The notes under the pieces: generated by a model
Told to the model about the DNA's origin: nothing
What the model saw: only the letters and a program-made list of their open reading frames with translations
Databases searched by the model: none
Made by a program: the position numbers and the translations under genes
Origin: Ruminococcaceae bacterium UBA5413
GTDB taxonomy: Bacteria > Bacillota > Clostridia > Oscillospirales > Acutalibacteraceae
Reading direction: 5' to 3'
DNA length: 10,487 nt
NCBI GenBank assembly: GCA_002409585.1
Contig: DHNP01000038.1
Coordinates: forward strand, 1-10,487
Shown here: in pieces, positions 1-5,412 of the stretch
How the letters are laid out: each line of letters begins with the position of its first letter
Position numbering within the stretch: the first letter of the stretch is position 1

Positions 1-256
1 ACTCATTCTCCATTTTTAACCGCTTGTTCTCGTATTTGTATTCTTGCAATGTGACGGCAGGCTTACGCCCCCGTCTCTTTGGTGAAAGTCCTGCTTCTTC
101 ACGATCTGCTTCTTTGTTATGTCGGTTAATCCAGTTCTTTATCTGAGTTTTGTTTAATCCTAATTCATCTGCAATTTCTCGTCTCGTTTTTCCTGCTGCC
201 CTCATCGCCAGAATTTTTGGCTCAAATGCTTTTATATTCGTCCAACTTCTTTTCAT
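1..256 (-). CDS. IS3-family transposase OrfA (partial, C-terminus outside window)
   Basis: OrfA is the DNA-binding subunit of IS3-type transposases, normally joined to the catalytic OrfB by programmed frameshifting. About 85 residues are visible from ATG at 256, starting MKRSWTNIKAFEPKIL. Residues 10-45 form a helix-turn-helix with the typical run GKTRREIADELGLNKTQIKNW. A basic KRRGRKP stretch follows near residues 59-66. The end of the visible part (EYKYENKRLKMENE) starts the leucine-zipper-like coiled coil through which OrfA multimerises. The ribosome binding site AGGAGG (265-270) lies 8 bases from the ATG. The reading frame is open to the window edge. Nothing indicates decay in the visible part, but activity cannot be judged without orfB. 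Confidence 0.85.
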   Translation of the reverse strand, partial: MKRSWTNIKAFEPKILAMRAAGKTRREIADELGLNKTQIKNWINRHNKEADREEAGLSPKRRGRKPAVTLQEYKYENKRLKMENE

Positions 257-263
257 AAAAATT

Positions 264-301
264 GCCTCCTATCGTAGTTTAATTATCCTACGATGGGAGG
301 C
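264..301 (-). promoter_or_regulatory. Inverted repeat covering the orfA ribosome binding site
   Basis: The arms 264-277 and 288-301 pair over 14 positions with one imperfect pair (270/295) around a 10-base loop. On the minus strand the proximal arm contains the whole AGGAGG of orfA, so a transcript entering from the flank would bury it in a stem. Read on the plus strand, the same hairpin is followed by CTTTTTT and looks like an intrinsic terminator. On the minus strand it is followed by AATTTTT. Sequestration of the transposase ribosome binding site in read-through RNA is established for IS10 and IS50; its use here is inferred from structure. Confidence 0.65.
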
Positions 302-311
302 TTTTTTGCAA
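282..311 (-). promoter_or_regulatory. Probable transposase promoter inside the IS end
   Basis: Read on the minus strand, TTGCAA (306-311) could serve as -35 and GATAAT (282-287) as -10, with an 18-base spacer. Transcription would then start near 275, inside the proximal arm of the hairpin at 264-301. The transcript would lack the distal arm and leave the AGGAGG ribosome binding site free. The -10 falls in the hairpin loop. The match is reasonable but not perfect. Confidence 0.5.
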
Positions 312-416
312 TGTCCGTTTTTACTGGTTCAGTTCACAGTGTTAAGGGGGCTTTTTCTGTTAGGCAACTGTTTTGCATCCAACAGATTTATTTTAGTCAG
401 AATAACGGATGATAAT

Positions 417-647
417 TTAATATGAATTTCTAAACTCAGTGAGAATTCGATTTGCTGTTCCATTAATCGCAAGGTCAAACGCTGGGTTATCACTTTTTCG
501 TTGAATAAACTCTATTTCAACATCTATGCCATTTTTGATTTTTTCATCAACAATAGCTGATTTAATGGCATTCCTGATGAAAATCCATTCTGCCTGCTTA
601 TTGATATATCCTTTAGTTATCTCATTTAAGTCTAATACAGCTCCCAC
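417..647 (-). CDS. Small hypothetical protein, 76 aa, GTG start
   Basis: I do not recognise this protein. It is 76 residues long, acidic and basic residues mixed, with no signal peptide, membrane segment or cysteine. Its composition is that of a small soluble alpha/beta protein. The GTG at 647 has GGGGAG 6 bases upstream, which supports it as a start. The frame stays open for another 17 codons upstream to a TGA at 699-701, and that stretch (for example RESIGEYK) also reads like protein. The gene could therefore be the remaining C-terminal part of a longer one that lost its 5' end. It lies about 64 bases downstream of the phosphatase gene on the same strand, and about 80 bases from the IS end. 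Confidence 0.5.
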   Translation of the reverse strand: MGAVLDLNEITKGYINKQAEWIFIRNAIKSAIVDEKIKNGIDVEIEFIQRKSDNPAFDLAINGTANRILTEFRNSY

Positions 648-711
648 TTTATACTCCCCTATACTCTCCCTTGTAATTGCCCCGTTATTAAAATTTCACT
701 TACCGCTGTCT

Positions 712-1395
712 TCAAAAATACATTTCTTCCATTGTTTCAAGGCACAGCACACCTAACTGCCCGCCGAAACCGCAGCCGCAATCCATTGCTATCGTATCGT
801 TAATGTGATAGATTTCATCAGGCACGGCCCCTTCAATAAATTTCGTCGGAATGTGGCCCACTATAATTTTAGTGCCGTCCCCGTAATGGTTTATAAAAAA
901 GTCATGCGGGCCGAAAAGGAGATCGTTTTCGTCATAATATTCAAGCGGCATATCACTGAAGTCGGGCAAACCGCCGTGTACCAAAATATAATTTATCCCG
1001 TTTACCGCAAGCTCCTTGTAAACAGGCAGCCGGCTGATAAAATATGTAATTTTATTTTGTTCACGGCTGCTCAATTTACAAAAATCCCGCAGCGTATCCT
1101 CCTGACCAATTTGGGCTATTTCTATTTCGTCACTTATAATTTGATTTTGCGCTTCTTGGCTTTGGTATGTTAAATCATCCAGTATAGGCAGCAGCATTTG
1201 CTCGTGGTTGCCTTTAATCATTATAACATTGTTTCTTTGCATTATATCCTGAATCATCGGTATGGCTTCGCTGCCTCTGTCAAGCACGTCGCCGACAATA
1301 TACAAGATATCGTCGCCGCTAAAACGGCTGTATTGTAAAAATTCTTTATACCTGCCGAAATTACCGTGTATGTCGCTCATAATGTAAGTAGCCAT
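712..1395 (-). CDS. PPP-family serine/threonine protein phosphatase (metallophosphoesterase)
   Basis: This 227-residue protein has the full signature of the bacterial PPP phosphatases, relatives of PrpA/PrpB and lambda phosphatase, which use two metal ions (usually manganese) to hydrolyse phosphate esters. Visible motifs in order are SDIHGN (7-12, metal ligands D8 and H10), GDVLDRG (35-41, D36, D39, R40), KGNHE (61-65, N63 and catalytic H64), LVHGG (138-142, H140) and VGHIPT (179-184, H181). All metal-binding and catalytic positions are present and the length is typical. There is no signal peptide, so it should act in the cytoplasm. Substrates may be phosphoproteins, but some members of this family cleave nucleotides, so the target is unknown. 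The ATG at 1395 follows AGGGGTG by a few bases. It is probably a single gene, or co-transcribed with the small ORF downstream. Confidence 0.9.
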   Translation of the reverse strand: MATYIMSDIHGNFGRYKEFLQYSRFSGDDILYIVGDVLDRGSEAIPMIQDIMQRNNVIMIKGNHEQMLLPILDDLTYQSQEAQNQIISDEIEIAQIGQEDTLRDFCKLSSREQNKITYFISRLPVYKELAVNGINYILVHGGLPDFSDMPLEYYDENDLLFGPHDFFINHYGDGTKIIVGHIPTKFIEGAVPDEIYHINDTIAMDCGCGFGGQLGVLCLETMEEMYF

Positions 1396-1582
1396 TTGAC
1401 ACCCCTGATAATATACTTTTACGGTTTATATATGACATGGAAGTAAAATAATACACGCCTTCTGGTTGGCGCTTTATTTAACAAAGCCGTCAATTAATGT
1501 GGGGGAGAAGGTTCCCTGCCGCTGAAAAATGCGGCGCCCTCGGGCGGCAGGCTGCGTGCGCATGACGTAAGTATTCTTTATA
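1396..1582. other. Intergenic region with GC-rich inverted repeat
   Basis: No gene is seen here. The arms CCTGCCGC (1515-1522) and GCGGCAGG (1544-1551) pair perfectly over 8 bases. The enclosed 21 bases contain a competing inner pairing (GCCGC with GCGGC around TGAAAAAT). Neither strand has a T-run directly after the stem, so this is not a standard intrinsic terminator, although it lies downstream of the minus-strand gene ending at 1583. The rest of the interval is AT-rich and should hold the phosphatase promoter. I could not pick out a convincing -35/-10 pair. Confidence 0.4.
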
Positions 1583-1912
1583 TTACTGCAGGGCCGGCGC
1601 CATTATACCGGCAAGGGTTTTAAGTACAACAGGAAAGTATGAACCCCTGAACTGCCTTTTGACTGGGTTTTCGTAGTAGTCTGCTGACAAAAATTCCTCT
1701 TTGTCAATTTGTGCTTTGACTTTCTGATAGACATGATCACCCTTGCGGACTTTCGTTTTTAAATAGTCGAGTATTTCATTTTTTTCCTCCGGCGACAAGC
1801 CTAAACCGCCCTCAAACCCTTTCCGGAATGTAAACGTATCGAACCCTCCCTAAAAATTTATAACGCTGAGGGACTCGTTAAACGCGTTTGACAGCTGTAC
1901 GTCAGTAAACAT
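1583..1912 (-). pseudogene. Partner gene of the RHH operon, interrupted by in-frame TAG at codon 21
   Basis: The frame starts with ATG at 1912, directly after the stop of the upstream gene, and has a strong AAGGAGG about 8 bases upstream that overlaps that gene's end. It reads MFTDVQLSNAFNESLSVINF, then TAG at 1850-1852, then continues in the same frame for 88 codons to TAA at 1583-1585. The part after the stop (for example TFRKGFEGGLGLSPEEKNEIL) has protein-like composition right up to the TAG, as expected of a nonsense mutation rather than two separate genes. TAG ends other genes in this window, so suppression is not expected. The first usable restart is TTG at 1798, with only a weak ribosome binding site, giving 71 residues. 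I do not recognise the product. The C-terminal part is mildly basic, with a hydrophobic tail near residues 95-108. Confidence 0.55.
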
Positions 1913-2092
1913 TTACATTACCTCCTTTTCCTTTTTTGTTCCGGCTGTGGCAGAGTTGTCAGGTGAATCAACTACAAGGGCAATATACCTGTTTAAATCG
2001 GCTGTAGGGGTAGTCTTTAAGTCAATCATCGTTTTTTTGTACTCGGAGTAGAGATCACGGTCGATATTGAACGATACTTTCATTTTTTCCAT
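1913..2092 (-). CDS. Small ribbon-helix-helix (RHH) DNA-binding protein, 59 aa
   Basis: The ATG at 2092 has GGAGG 9 bases upstream. The 59-residue product has a predicted beta strand (KVSFNIDRDLY, residues 4-14) followed by two helices with the TTPTADLNRYI turn (27-37). This is the arrangement of CopG/Arc/ParD-like proteins, which dimerise through the strand to bind short palindromic operators. The C-terminal 15 residues are charged and probably disordered. Such proteins act as plasmid or toxin-antitoxin repressors or as small regulators. It is the first gene of a two-gene operon: its ATGTAAATG junction couples it to the next gene. It probably represses its own promoter through the inverted repeat at the transcription start. 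No toxin is recognisable next door, so an antitoxin role is only a possibility. Confidence 0.7.
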   Translation of the reverse strand: MEKMKVSFNIDRDLYSEYKKTMIDLKTTPTADLNRYIALVVDSPDNSATAGTKKEKEVM

Positions 2093-2129
2093 AATAAAAA
2101 ACCTCCAAAATATTTTTTAAGTACGCGCA

Positions 2130-2146
2130 TTATCTCGTATTGATAA
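2130..2146. promoter_or_regulatory. Possible operator at the transcription start of the RHH operon
   Basis: The inverted repeat TTATC-N7-GATAA sits just downstream of the -10 and covers the expected transcription start. RHH repressors usually bind such short palindromes in their own promoters, so this is a plausible autoregulatory site. The half-sites are only 5 bases long and AT-rich, so chance is possible. Confidence 0.35.
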
Positions 2147-2147
2147 G

Positions 2148-2176
2148 AGTATATACTTTTATAAGTTATTTGTCAA
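2148..2176 (-). promoter_or_regulatory. Near-consensus sigma-A promoter of the RHH operon
   Basis: On the minus strand TTGACA (2171-2176) is a perfect -35 and TATACT (2148-2153) differs from the -10 consensus at one position. They are separated by exactly 17 bases. Transcription should start near 2141 and reach the RHH gene start at 2092 after a leader of about 50 bases. Confidence 0.85.
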
Positions 2177-2350
2177 TATTTTTTTAAAATATCTTTTCGG
2201 GCTTCAGCCGGCTGTACCGCACAGGCTATTTTACAGTTTTAAATTATAATACGGCTAAAAATTCATAAAATGTTAATTACATAGTACCGTATTTTATAGT
2301 AAAATATCATTAGTATAAATATGTGAAAGTTTATATTAAGGATGGTTTTC
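2177..2350. other. Divergent intergenic region, AT-rich
   Basis: This stretch separates the minus-strand RHH operon from the plus-strand gene starting at 2351. It holds a 10-base perfect palindrome CAGCCGGCTG at 2205-2214 of unknown role. It also has many A/T-rich -10-like hexamers, such as TATAAT at 2245-2250 and TATAAA at 2314-2319, but none has a good -35 at the right distance. It must contain the plus-strand promoter, which I cannot fix. AAGGATGG (2338-2345) is the ribosome binding site of the next gene. Confidence 0.4.
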
Positions 2351-3262
2351 TTGTTCGGTTATGTAAGGCCGCAGAAGTTTGAACTGCTCGTGCGCGAATA
2401 CGACGAATACCGCGGGGTGTACTGCTCGCTCTGTAAGGAGCTTGGCAAACGCTATGGCCTTGCGGCAAGGCTTTCCCTAAACTACGACTGCACCTTTTAC
2501 GCTGTGCTTATGCTTTCCGTAAGAAAGGACGGCACGGCTGCGTTTACCAAAGGGCGCTGCTGTGTGAATCCGCTGAAAAAGTGTTACTACTGCAGGCGCG
2601 GCGGCAACGGGGACATTTTTGCCGATGCATGCGCGCTGACCGTTATTTTGACATATTACAAGCTTTTGGACAATATACACGATTCGGGCGCCGTAAAAAA
2701 ATTTTTATACGGCGCCGTTTATCCTTTGGCCGCTCGCAAGCATAAAAAAGCTGCCGCGGGTTTTCCCGAGTTTGAGGGGATTGTCTCAGGGGCGATGGAA
2801 ACACAGGCCAAAATAGAAAAATCGGACAAGCCGGGCATAGACTTGTGCGCGCATCCTACGGCTGAGATGATAAGCCGCATACTGGAGGTTTCGGCAGGAA
2901 AGTTAAACACTGGGGAAAGCACCGCGAGGATATTCCGCAGCATGGGGTACAATTTAGGTCGGTGGATATATTTAATAGATGCCGCCGACGACTTGGAAAG
3001 TGACATTGCCTCTGGCTCGTTTAACCCTTTTGCCGTAAAATTCAGCCTTGGCAAAAAGAGCGGCGCAGATGAAATTTCAGCCGCGAAAAAATATGCCAAC
3101 GGAGTACTGAACATGTCTTTGTCACAGATAGCGGAGGCCGCGGATCTGCTCGGGCTGAACAGCTTAGGCTCCATAACGCGCAATGTCATACTGAAAGGGC
3201 TTCCGCAGATGCAGAAGGAATTATTGTTTAAAAAGGAGAAAACCAATGTCGGACCCATATAG
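2351..3262 (+). CDS. DUF5685-type conserved protein of unknown function, TTG start
   Basis: The protein starts MFGYVRP and matches the pattern I recall for DUF5685 proteins of Clostridia, whose function is unknown. TTG at 2351 is chosen because AAGGATGG lies 8 bases upstream and gives the usual MFGYV start. The ATG at 2342 falls inside that ribosome binding site. The 303 residues include C25-x2-C28, C70-C71 and C78-x2-C81, a pattern suited to binding metal or an iron-sulfur cluster. Two acidic stretches follow: DNIHD (107-111) and DAADDLESD (210-218), in helical contexts about 100 residues apart. That spacing recalls the paired aspartate-rich motifs of isoprenoid synthases. This is my inference and no catalytic claim is made. 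There is no signal peptide. The last bases overlap the J-domain gene, so the two are co-translated. The stop is TAG. Confidence 0.75.
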   Translation: MFGYVRPQKFELLVREYDEYRGVYCSLCKELGKRYGLAARLSLNYDCTFYAVLMLSVRKDGTAAFTKGRCCVNPLKKCYYCRRGGNGDIFADACALTVILTYYKLLDNIHDSGAVKKFLYGAVYPLAARKHKKAAAGFPEFEGIVSGAMETQAKIEKSDKPGIDLCAHPTAEMISRILEVSAGKLNTGESTARIFRSMGYNLGRWIYLIDAADDLESDIASGSFNPFAVKFSLGKKSGADEISAAKKYANGVLNMSLSQIAEAADLLGLNSLGSITRNVILKGLPQMQKELLFKKEKTNVGPI

Positions 3263-3860
3263 GATTCTCGGCGTGCCGCCGGGAGCTACCGATGACGAAG
3301 TTAAGACCGCGTACAGGGAACTTGCCAAAAAATACCACCCCGACAAATATGCCGGCAGCCCCCTTGCCGACCTTGCCGGAGAAAAAATGAAAGAGATAAA
3401 CGAAGCGTACGATACCGTGATGAAGGAACGCCGTTCGAGGGGGAGCAGCGGCGGCGGTTATGCCGGCGGCAGTACGTACGGGTACTCGCAGGCTTCAAAC
3501 TTCAGCGACGTGCGCAGCTACGTCATGTCCGGGCGTGTAGCCGACGCCGAGCAGATTTTGGACGGAACCCCGCAGGAAAGGCGCGACGCGGAGTGGTACT
3601 TCTTAAAAGCGACGGTGCTTTACAAACGCGGCTGGCTCGATGAAGCGTACAACGACTTTTCGCGCGCGTGCAGTATGGACCCCGGCAACCTTGAGTACCG
3701 CACTGCCTTTAACCGTGTTGCCGGCCAGCGCAGCGGCATGTACGGCGGGTATGACCCAAACGTGCGGCGCTACGGCGGATGTGACGGCTGCGACGTATGC
3801 ACGTCGCTGTGCGTTGCCAATATGTGCTGCAACTGCTGCGGGAACGGCTACGGCTGCTGA
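3246..3860 (+). CDS. J-domain protein with TPR-like middle and Cys-rich C-terminal tail
   Basis: Residues 1-65 are a J-domain with the HPD signature (31-33), which in this family stimulates the ATPase of a DnaK/Hsp70 partner. A short Gly/Ser/Tyr-rich linker follows (66-82), then helices around 88-160 with TPR-like features (AEWYFLKATVLYKRGWLDEAYNDF). The last 26 residues hold nine cysteines (179, 182, 185, 189, 194, 195, 197, 198, 204), probably a metal or iron-sulfur site or a membrane-associated knot. The zinc-finger and substrate domains of classical DnaJ are absent, so this is a specialised co-chaperone rather than DnaJ itself. The ATG at 3246 has AAAGGAG 6 bases upstream and overlaps the end of the DUF5685 gene by 17 bases. 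Its client is unknown; the DUF5685 protein is the obvious candidate. Confidence 0.85.
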   Translation: MSDPYRILGVPPGATDDEVKTAYRELAKKYHPDKYAGSPLADLAGEKMKEINEAYDTVMKERRSRGSSGGGYAGGSTYGYSQASNFSDVRSYVMSGRVADAEQILDGTPQERRDAEWYFLKATVLYKRGWLDEAYNDFSRACSMDPGNLEYRTAFNRVAGQRSGMYGGYDPNVRRYGGCDGCDVCTSLCVANMCCNCCGNGYGC

Positions 3861-3889
3861 GTTACGTTTTGGCGAATGGAGGCTTTTTC

Positions 3890-4429
3890 TTGAACGGTAC
3901 CGTCAGACTTGCGTTTTGTTCCGTGGCGGCGGCTCTGTGCTCCGCAGTGATGTTTATGACGGGGATTATACCTATAGGTACCTACGCGCTTCCCGCGCTG
4001 GCGGGCGCCGTTATGATACCTGTTGTAGTTGAGTTCGGCGCGGGCTGGGGCATGCTCGTTTATACCGCATCTTCACTGCTTTCGTTTTTTCTTGCCGCGG
4101 ATAAAGAGGCGGTCTTGTTTTTTATTTTGTTTTTCGGTTATTACCCTGCGCTTAAAGCCGCCGTGGAGAAAAAGGGCAGGCGAGCCGCGGGCTTTGCAGT
4201 GAAACTTTGTGTTTTTAACGTTACCGCCGTAATGGAATTTCTCATTGCCGTTAACCTGCTCGGCGTGCCGCGGGACAGCTTCACCGTGTTCGGTTTTTAC
4301 GTACCTTGGGCGCTGCTCGCGCTGGGCGACGCTGTGTTTCTGCTTTACGACTACGCGCTGTCGCTTCTTGTTATAACGTACTGCGGCAGATTCAGCGGCA
4401 AGGTCAAAAGATGGTTCAATATAAAATAA
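3890..4429 (+). CDS. Small multi-pass membrane protein of unknown function, TTG start
   Basis: The product has 179 residues and about six hydrophobic segments (near 5-25, 33-50, 53-70, 74-90, 103-124 and 138-165), ending in a basic tail (GKVKRWFNIK) that should face the cytoplasm. The motif FFGYYP (81-86) sits at the end of the fourth segment. I recall similar unnamed proteins next to J-domain genes in Clostridia. Size and topology resemble substrate-binding S components of ECF transporters, but that is a loose likeness. TTG at 3890 is preferred because GGAGG lies 7 bases upstream. An ATG at 3797 in the same frame would overlap the J-domain gene by 64 bases and has no ribosome binding site. 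It is 29 bases downstream of the J-domain gene, likely in the same operon. Confidence 0.75.
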   Translation: MNGTVRLAFCSVAAALCSAVMFMTGIIPIGTYALPALAGAVMIPVVVEFGAGWGMLVYTASSLLSFFLAADKEAVLFFILFFGYYPALKAAVEKKGRRAAGFAVKLCVFNVTAVMEFLIAVNLLGVPRDSFTVFGFYVPWALLALGDAVFLLYDYALSLLVITYCGRFSGKVKRWFNIK

Positions 4430-4470
4430 AGTTTGCCGCCTGTTTTATACGCATATTTCGTGCTTCGGGG

Positions 4471-4499
4471 TTGATTATTTTCAGATTTTAAATTAAAAT
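4471..4499 (+). promoter_or_regulatory. Promoter for the rpiR-rpsA operon
   Basis: TTGATT (4471-4476) and TAAAAT (4494-4499) are spaced by 17 bases and lie in an AT-rich interval just before the regulator gene. Each hexamer is one or two bases off consensus. No terminator is visible between the membrane-protein gene and this promoter, so read-through from upstream is possible as well. Confidence 0.6.
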
Positions 4500-4539
4500 A
4501 ATAATATAAATAATTTTTGCGGGAGAAATTTGCGTTAAA

Positions 4540-5412
4540 ATGGATAATTTGTTAGCGAACAGGATAACAGAAAAATACAGCACCTTTTCGAAAGGGCAGA
4601 AAAAGATTGCGGAGTATATAACCGAGCACTACGACAAGGTGGCTTTTATGACCGCCTCTAAGCTTGGAGTGACGGTGGGGGTAAGCGAGTCGACCGTCGT
4701 GCGTTTCGCAACCGAAATAGGCTACGCCGGCTACCCGCAGCTGCAGCACGCCGTGCAGGAAATGATAAGGAACAAGCTTACTTCCGTACAGCGTATGGAG
4801 GTTACGGCCGGGCGCGTGGGCAAGTCAGACGTGCTCGACTTCGTGTTTAACCAGGATATTGACGTCATACGCAGGACGATGGAAGAAACCTCCCACGAGG
4901 ATTTTTACCGGGCAGTGGATGCCATCATAGCTTCACGCAGGATTTACATACTGGCGGCGCGGAGCGCGCAGGCGCTGGGGACGTTTTTATCGTATTACTT
5001 CAGCCTTATCTTTGAAAACGTGCTTTTCGTGCAGGCAACAAGCGAAGGCGAAATCTTTGAGCAGATGATACGCGTCGACAAAAGGGACGCTGTCATAGGC
5101 ATAAGTTTCCCGCGGTATTCGAGAAAAGTCGCCAAAGCAATGGAGTTCGCGCACGACAGGGGGGCGCGCGTTATTTCTATAACCGACAGTACCGAGGCTC
5201 CCATAGCCAAAACCGCCGACTACCTTTTGCTCGCGCGCAGCGATATTGCGTCCATAGTGGATTCTTTATGCGCGCCGCTCAGCCTTATAAACGCCCTTAT
5301 AGTGGCGACGTCGCTTAAAAAATCCGACGAAATAAAGCAGACTTTCCAAAACCTTGAGAATATATGGGACCAGTACGGCGTATATGAAAAAGTGGATGAT
5401 AAATCAAAGTGA
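4540..5412 (+). CDS. MurR/RpiR-family transcriptional regulator (HTH plus SIS domain)
   Basis: This 290-residue protein has the two-domain layout of the MurR/RpiR family. An N-terminal helix-turn-helix (about 1-77) includes the conserved stretch VGVSESTVVRFATEIGYAGYPQLQ. A SIS (sugar isomerase) domain lies at about 120-265. The SIS domain normally senses a phosphosugar and switches DNA binding. The effector here is unknown. The ATG at 4540 starts the protein at the usual MDNLLANRI...FSKGQKKIAEYI region. The GGGAG motif (4521-4525) is 14 bases away, so ribosome binding looks weak. The gene heads the operon and its stop overlaps the next gene's GTG by four bases (GTGA). It may control the operon in response to a sugar phosphate, but no operator can be assigned. 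Confidence 0.9.
   Translation: MDNLLANRITEKYSTFSKGQKKIAEYITEHYDKVAFMTASKLGVTVGVSESTVVRFATEIGYAGYPQLQHAVQEMIRNKLTSVQRMEVTAGRVGKSDVLDFVFNQDIDVIRRTMEETSHEDFYRAVDAIIASRRIYILAARSAQALGTFLSYYFSLIFENVLFVQATSEGEIFEQMIRVDKRDAVIGISFPRYSRKVAKAMEFAHDRGARVISITDSTEAPIAKTADYLLLARSDIASIVDSLCAPLSLINALIVATSLKKSDEIKQTFQNLENIWDQYGVYEKVDDKSK

Larger units (their letters stand above)
1..338 (-). mobile_element. IS3-family insertion sequence, orfA-proximal end (partial)
   Basis: This is the promoter-side end of an IS3-type element, cut by the left edge of the window. It contains the start of orfA (ATG at 256) and an upstream leader with a promoter and a hairpin. The outer end lies near 336-338: read on the minus strand it begins TGTGAACTGAACCAG, which fits the TG...CA ends and the ACTGAACC-like terminal repeats usual for this family. 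The exact boundary is uncertain by a few bases, because the other end and the target duplication are outside the window. orfB, the DDE catalytic part, is not visible. The call rests mainly on the orfA protein. Confidence 0.8.

Noticed and set aside
361..395. Weak inverted repeat with CTGTT/AACAG arms as a terminator for the 76-residue gene
   Set aside because: The stem is about 7 bases with a wobble and a long loop, and the following run is short. I cannot separate it from chance.
150..425. Plus-strand open frame of 91 codons across the IS end
   Set aside because: It runs antisense to the orfA helix-turn-helix and through the hairpin leader, so it is a shadow.
805..1173. Plus-strand open frame of 122 codons
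   Set aside because: It is antisense to the phosphatase, whose catalytic motifs are all intact on the other strand.
1420..1480. Small hairpin near 1456-1472 as a terminator
   Set aside because: The stem is only 4 to 5 bases and the following T-run is broken, so support is too weak.
1583..1798. Independent 71-residue gene starting at TTG 1798
   Set aside because: Protein-like sequence continues upstream in the same frame to the TAG and beyond it to a properly placed ATG, so an interrupted longer gene is a better explanation. A restart there cannot be excluded.
1850..1852. TAG as a recoded (for example pyrrolysine) codon
   Set aside because: TAG ends the DUF5685, plsC and amidase-domain genes in this window, and no pyrrolysine genes or suppressor tRNA are seen.
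2342..2350. ATG 2342 as start of the DUF5685 gene
   Set aside because: It lies inside the ribosome binding site AAGGATGG, leaving no spacing. TTG at 2351 has correct spacing and gives the family's usual N-terminus.
2719..3258. Minus-strand open frame of 179 codons opposite the DUF5685 gene
   Set aside because: The plus-strand gene has the conserved motifs, ribosome binding site and overlap with the next gene. The antisense product shows no recognisable features.
3797..3889. ATG 3797 as start of the membrane protein
   Set aside because: It would overlap the Cys-rich tail of the J-domain gene by 64 bases, lacks a ribosome binding site and adds a basic stretch that looks non-native. TTG 3890 has GGAGG 7 bases upstream.
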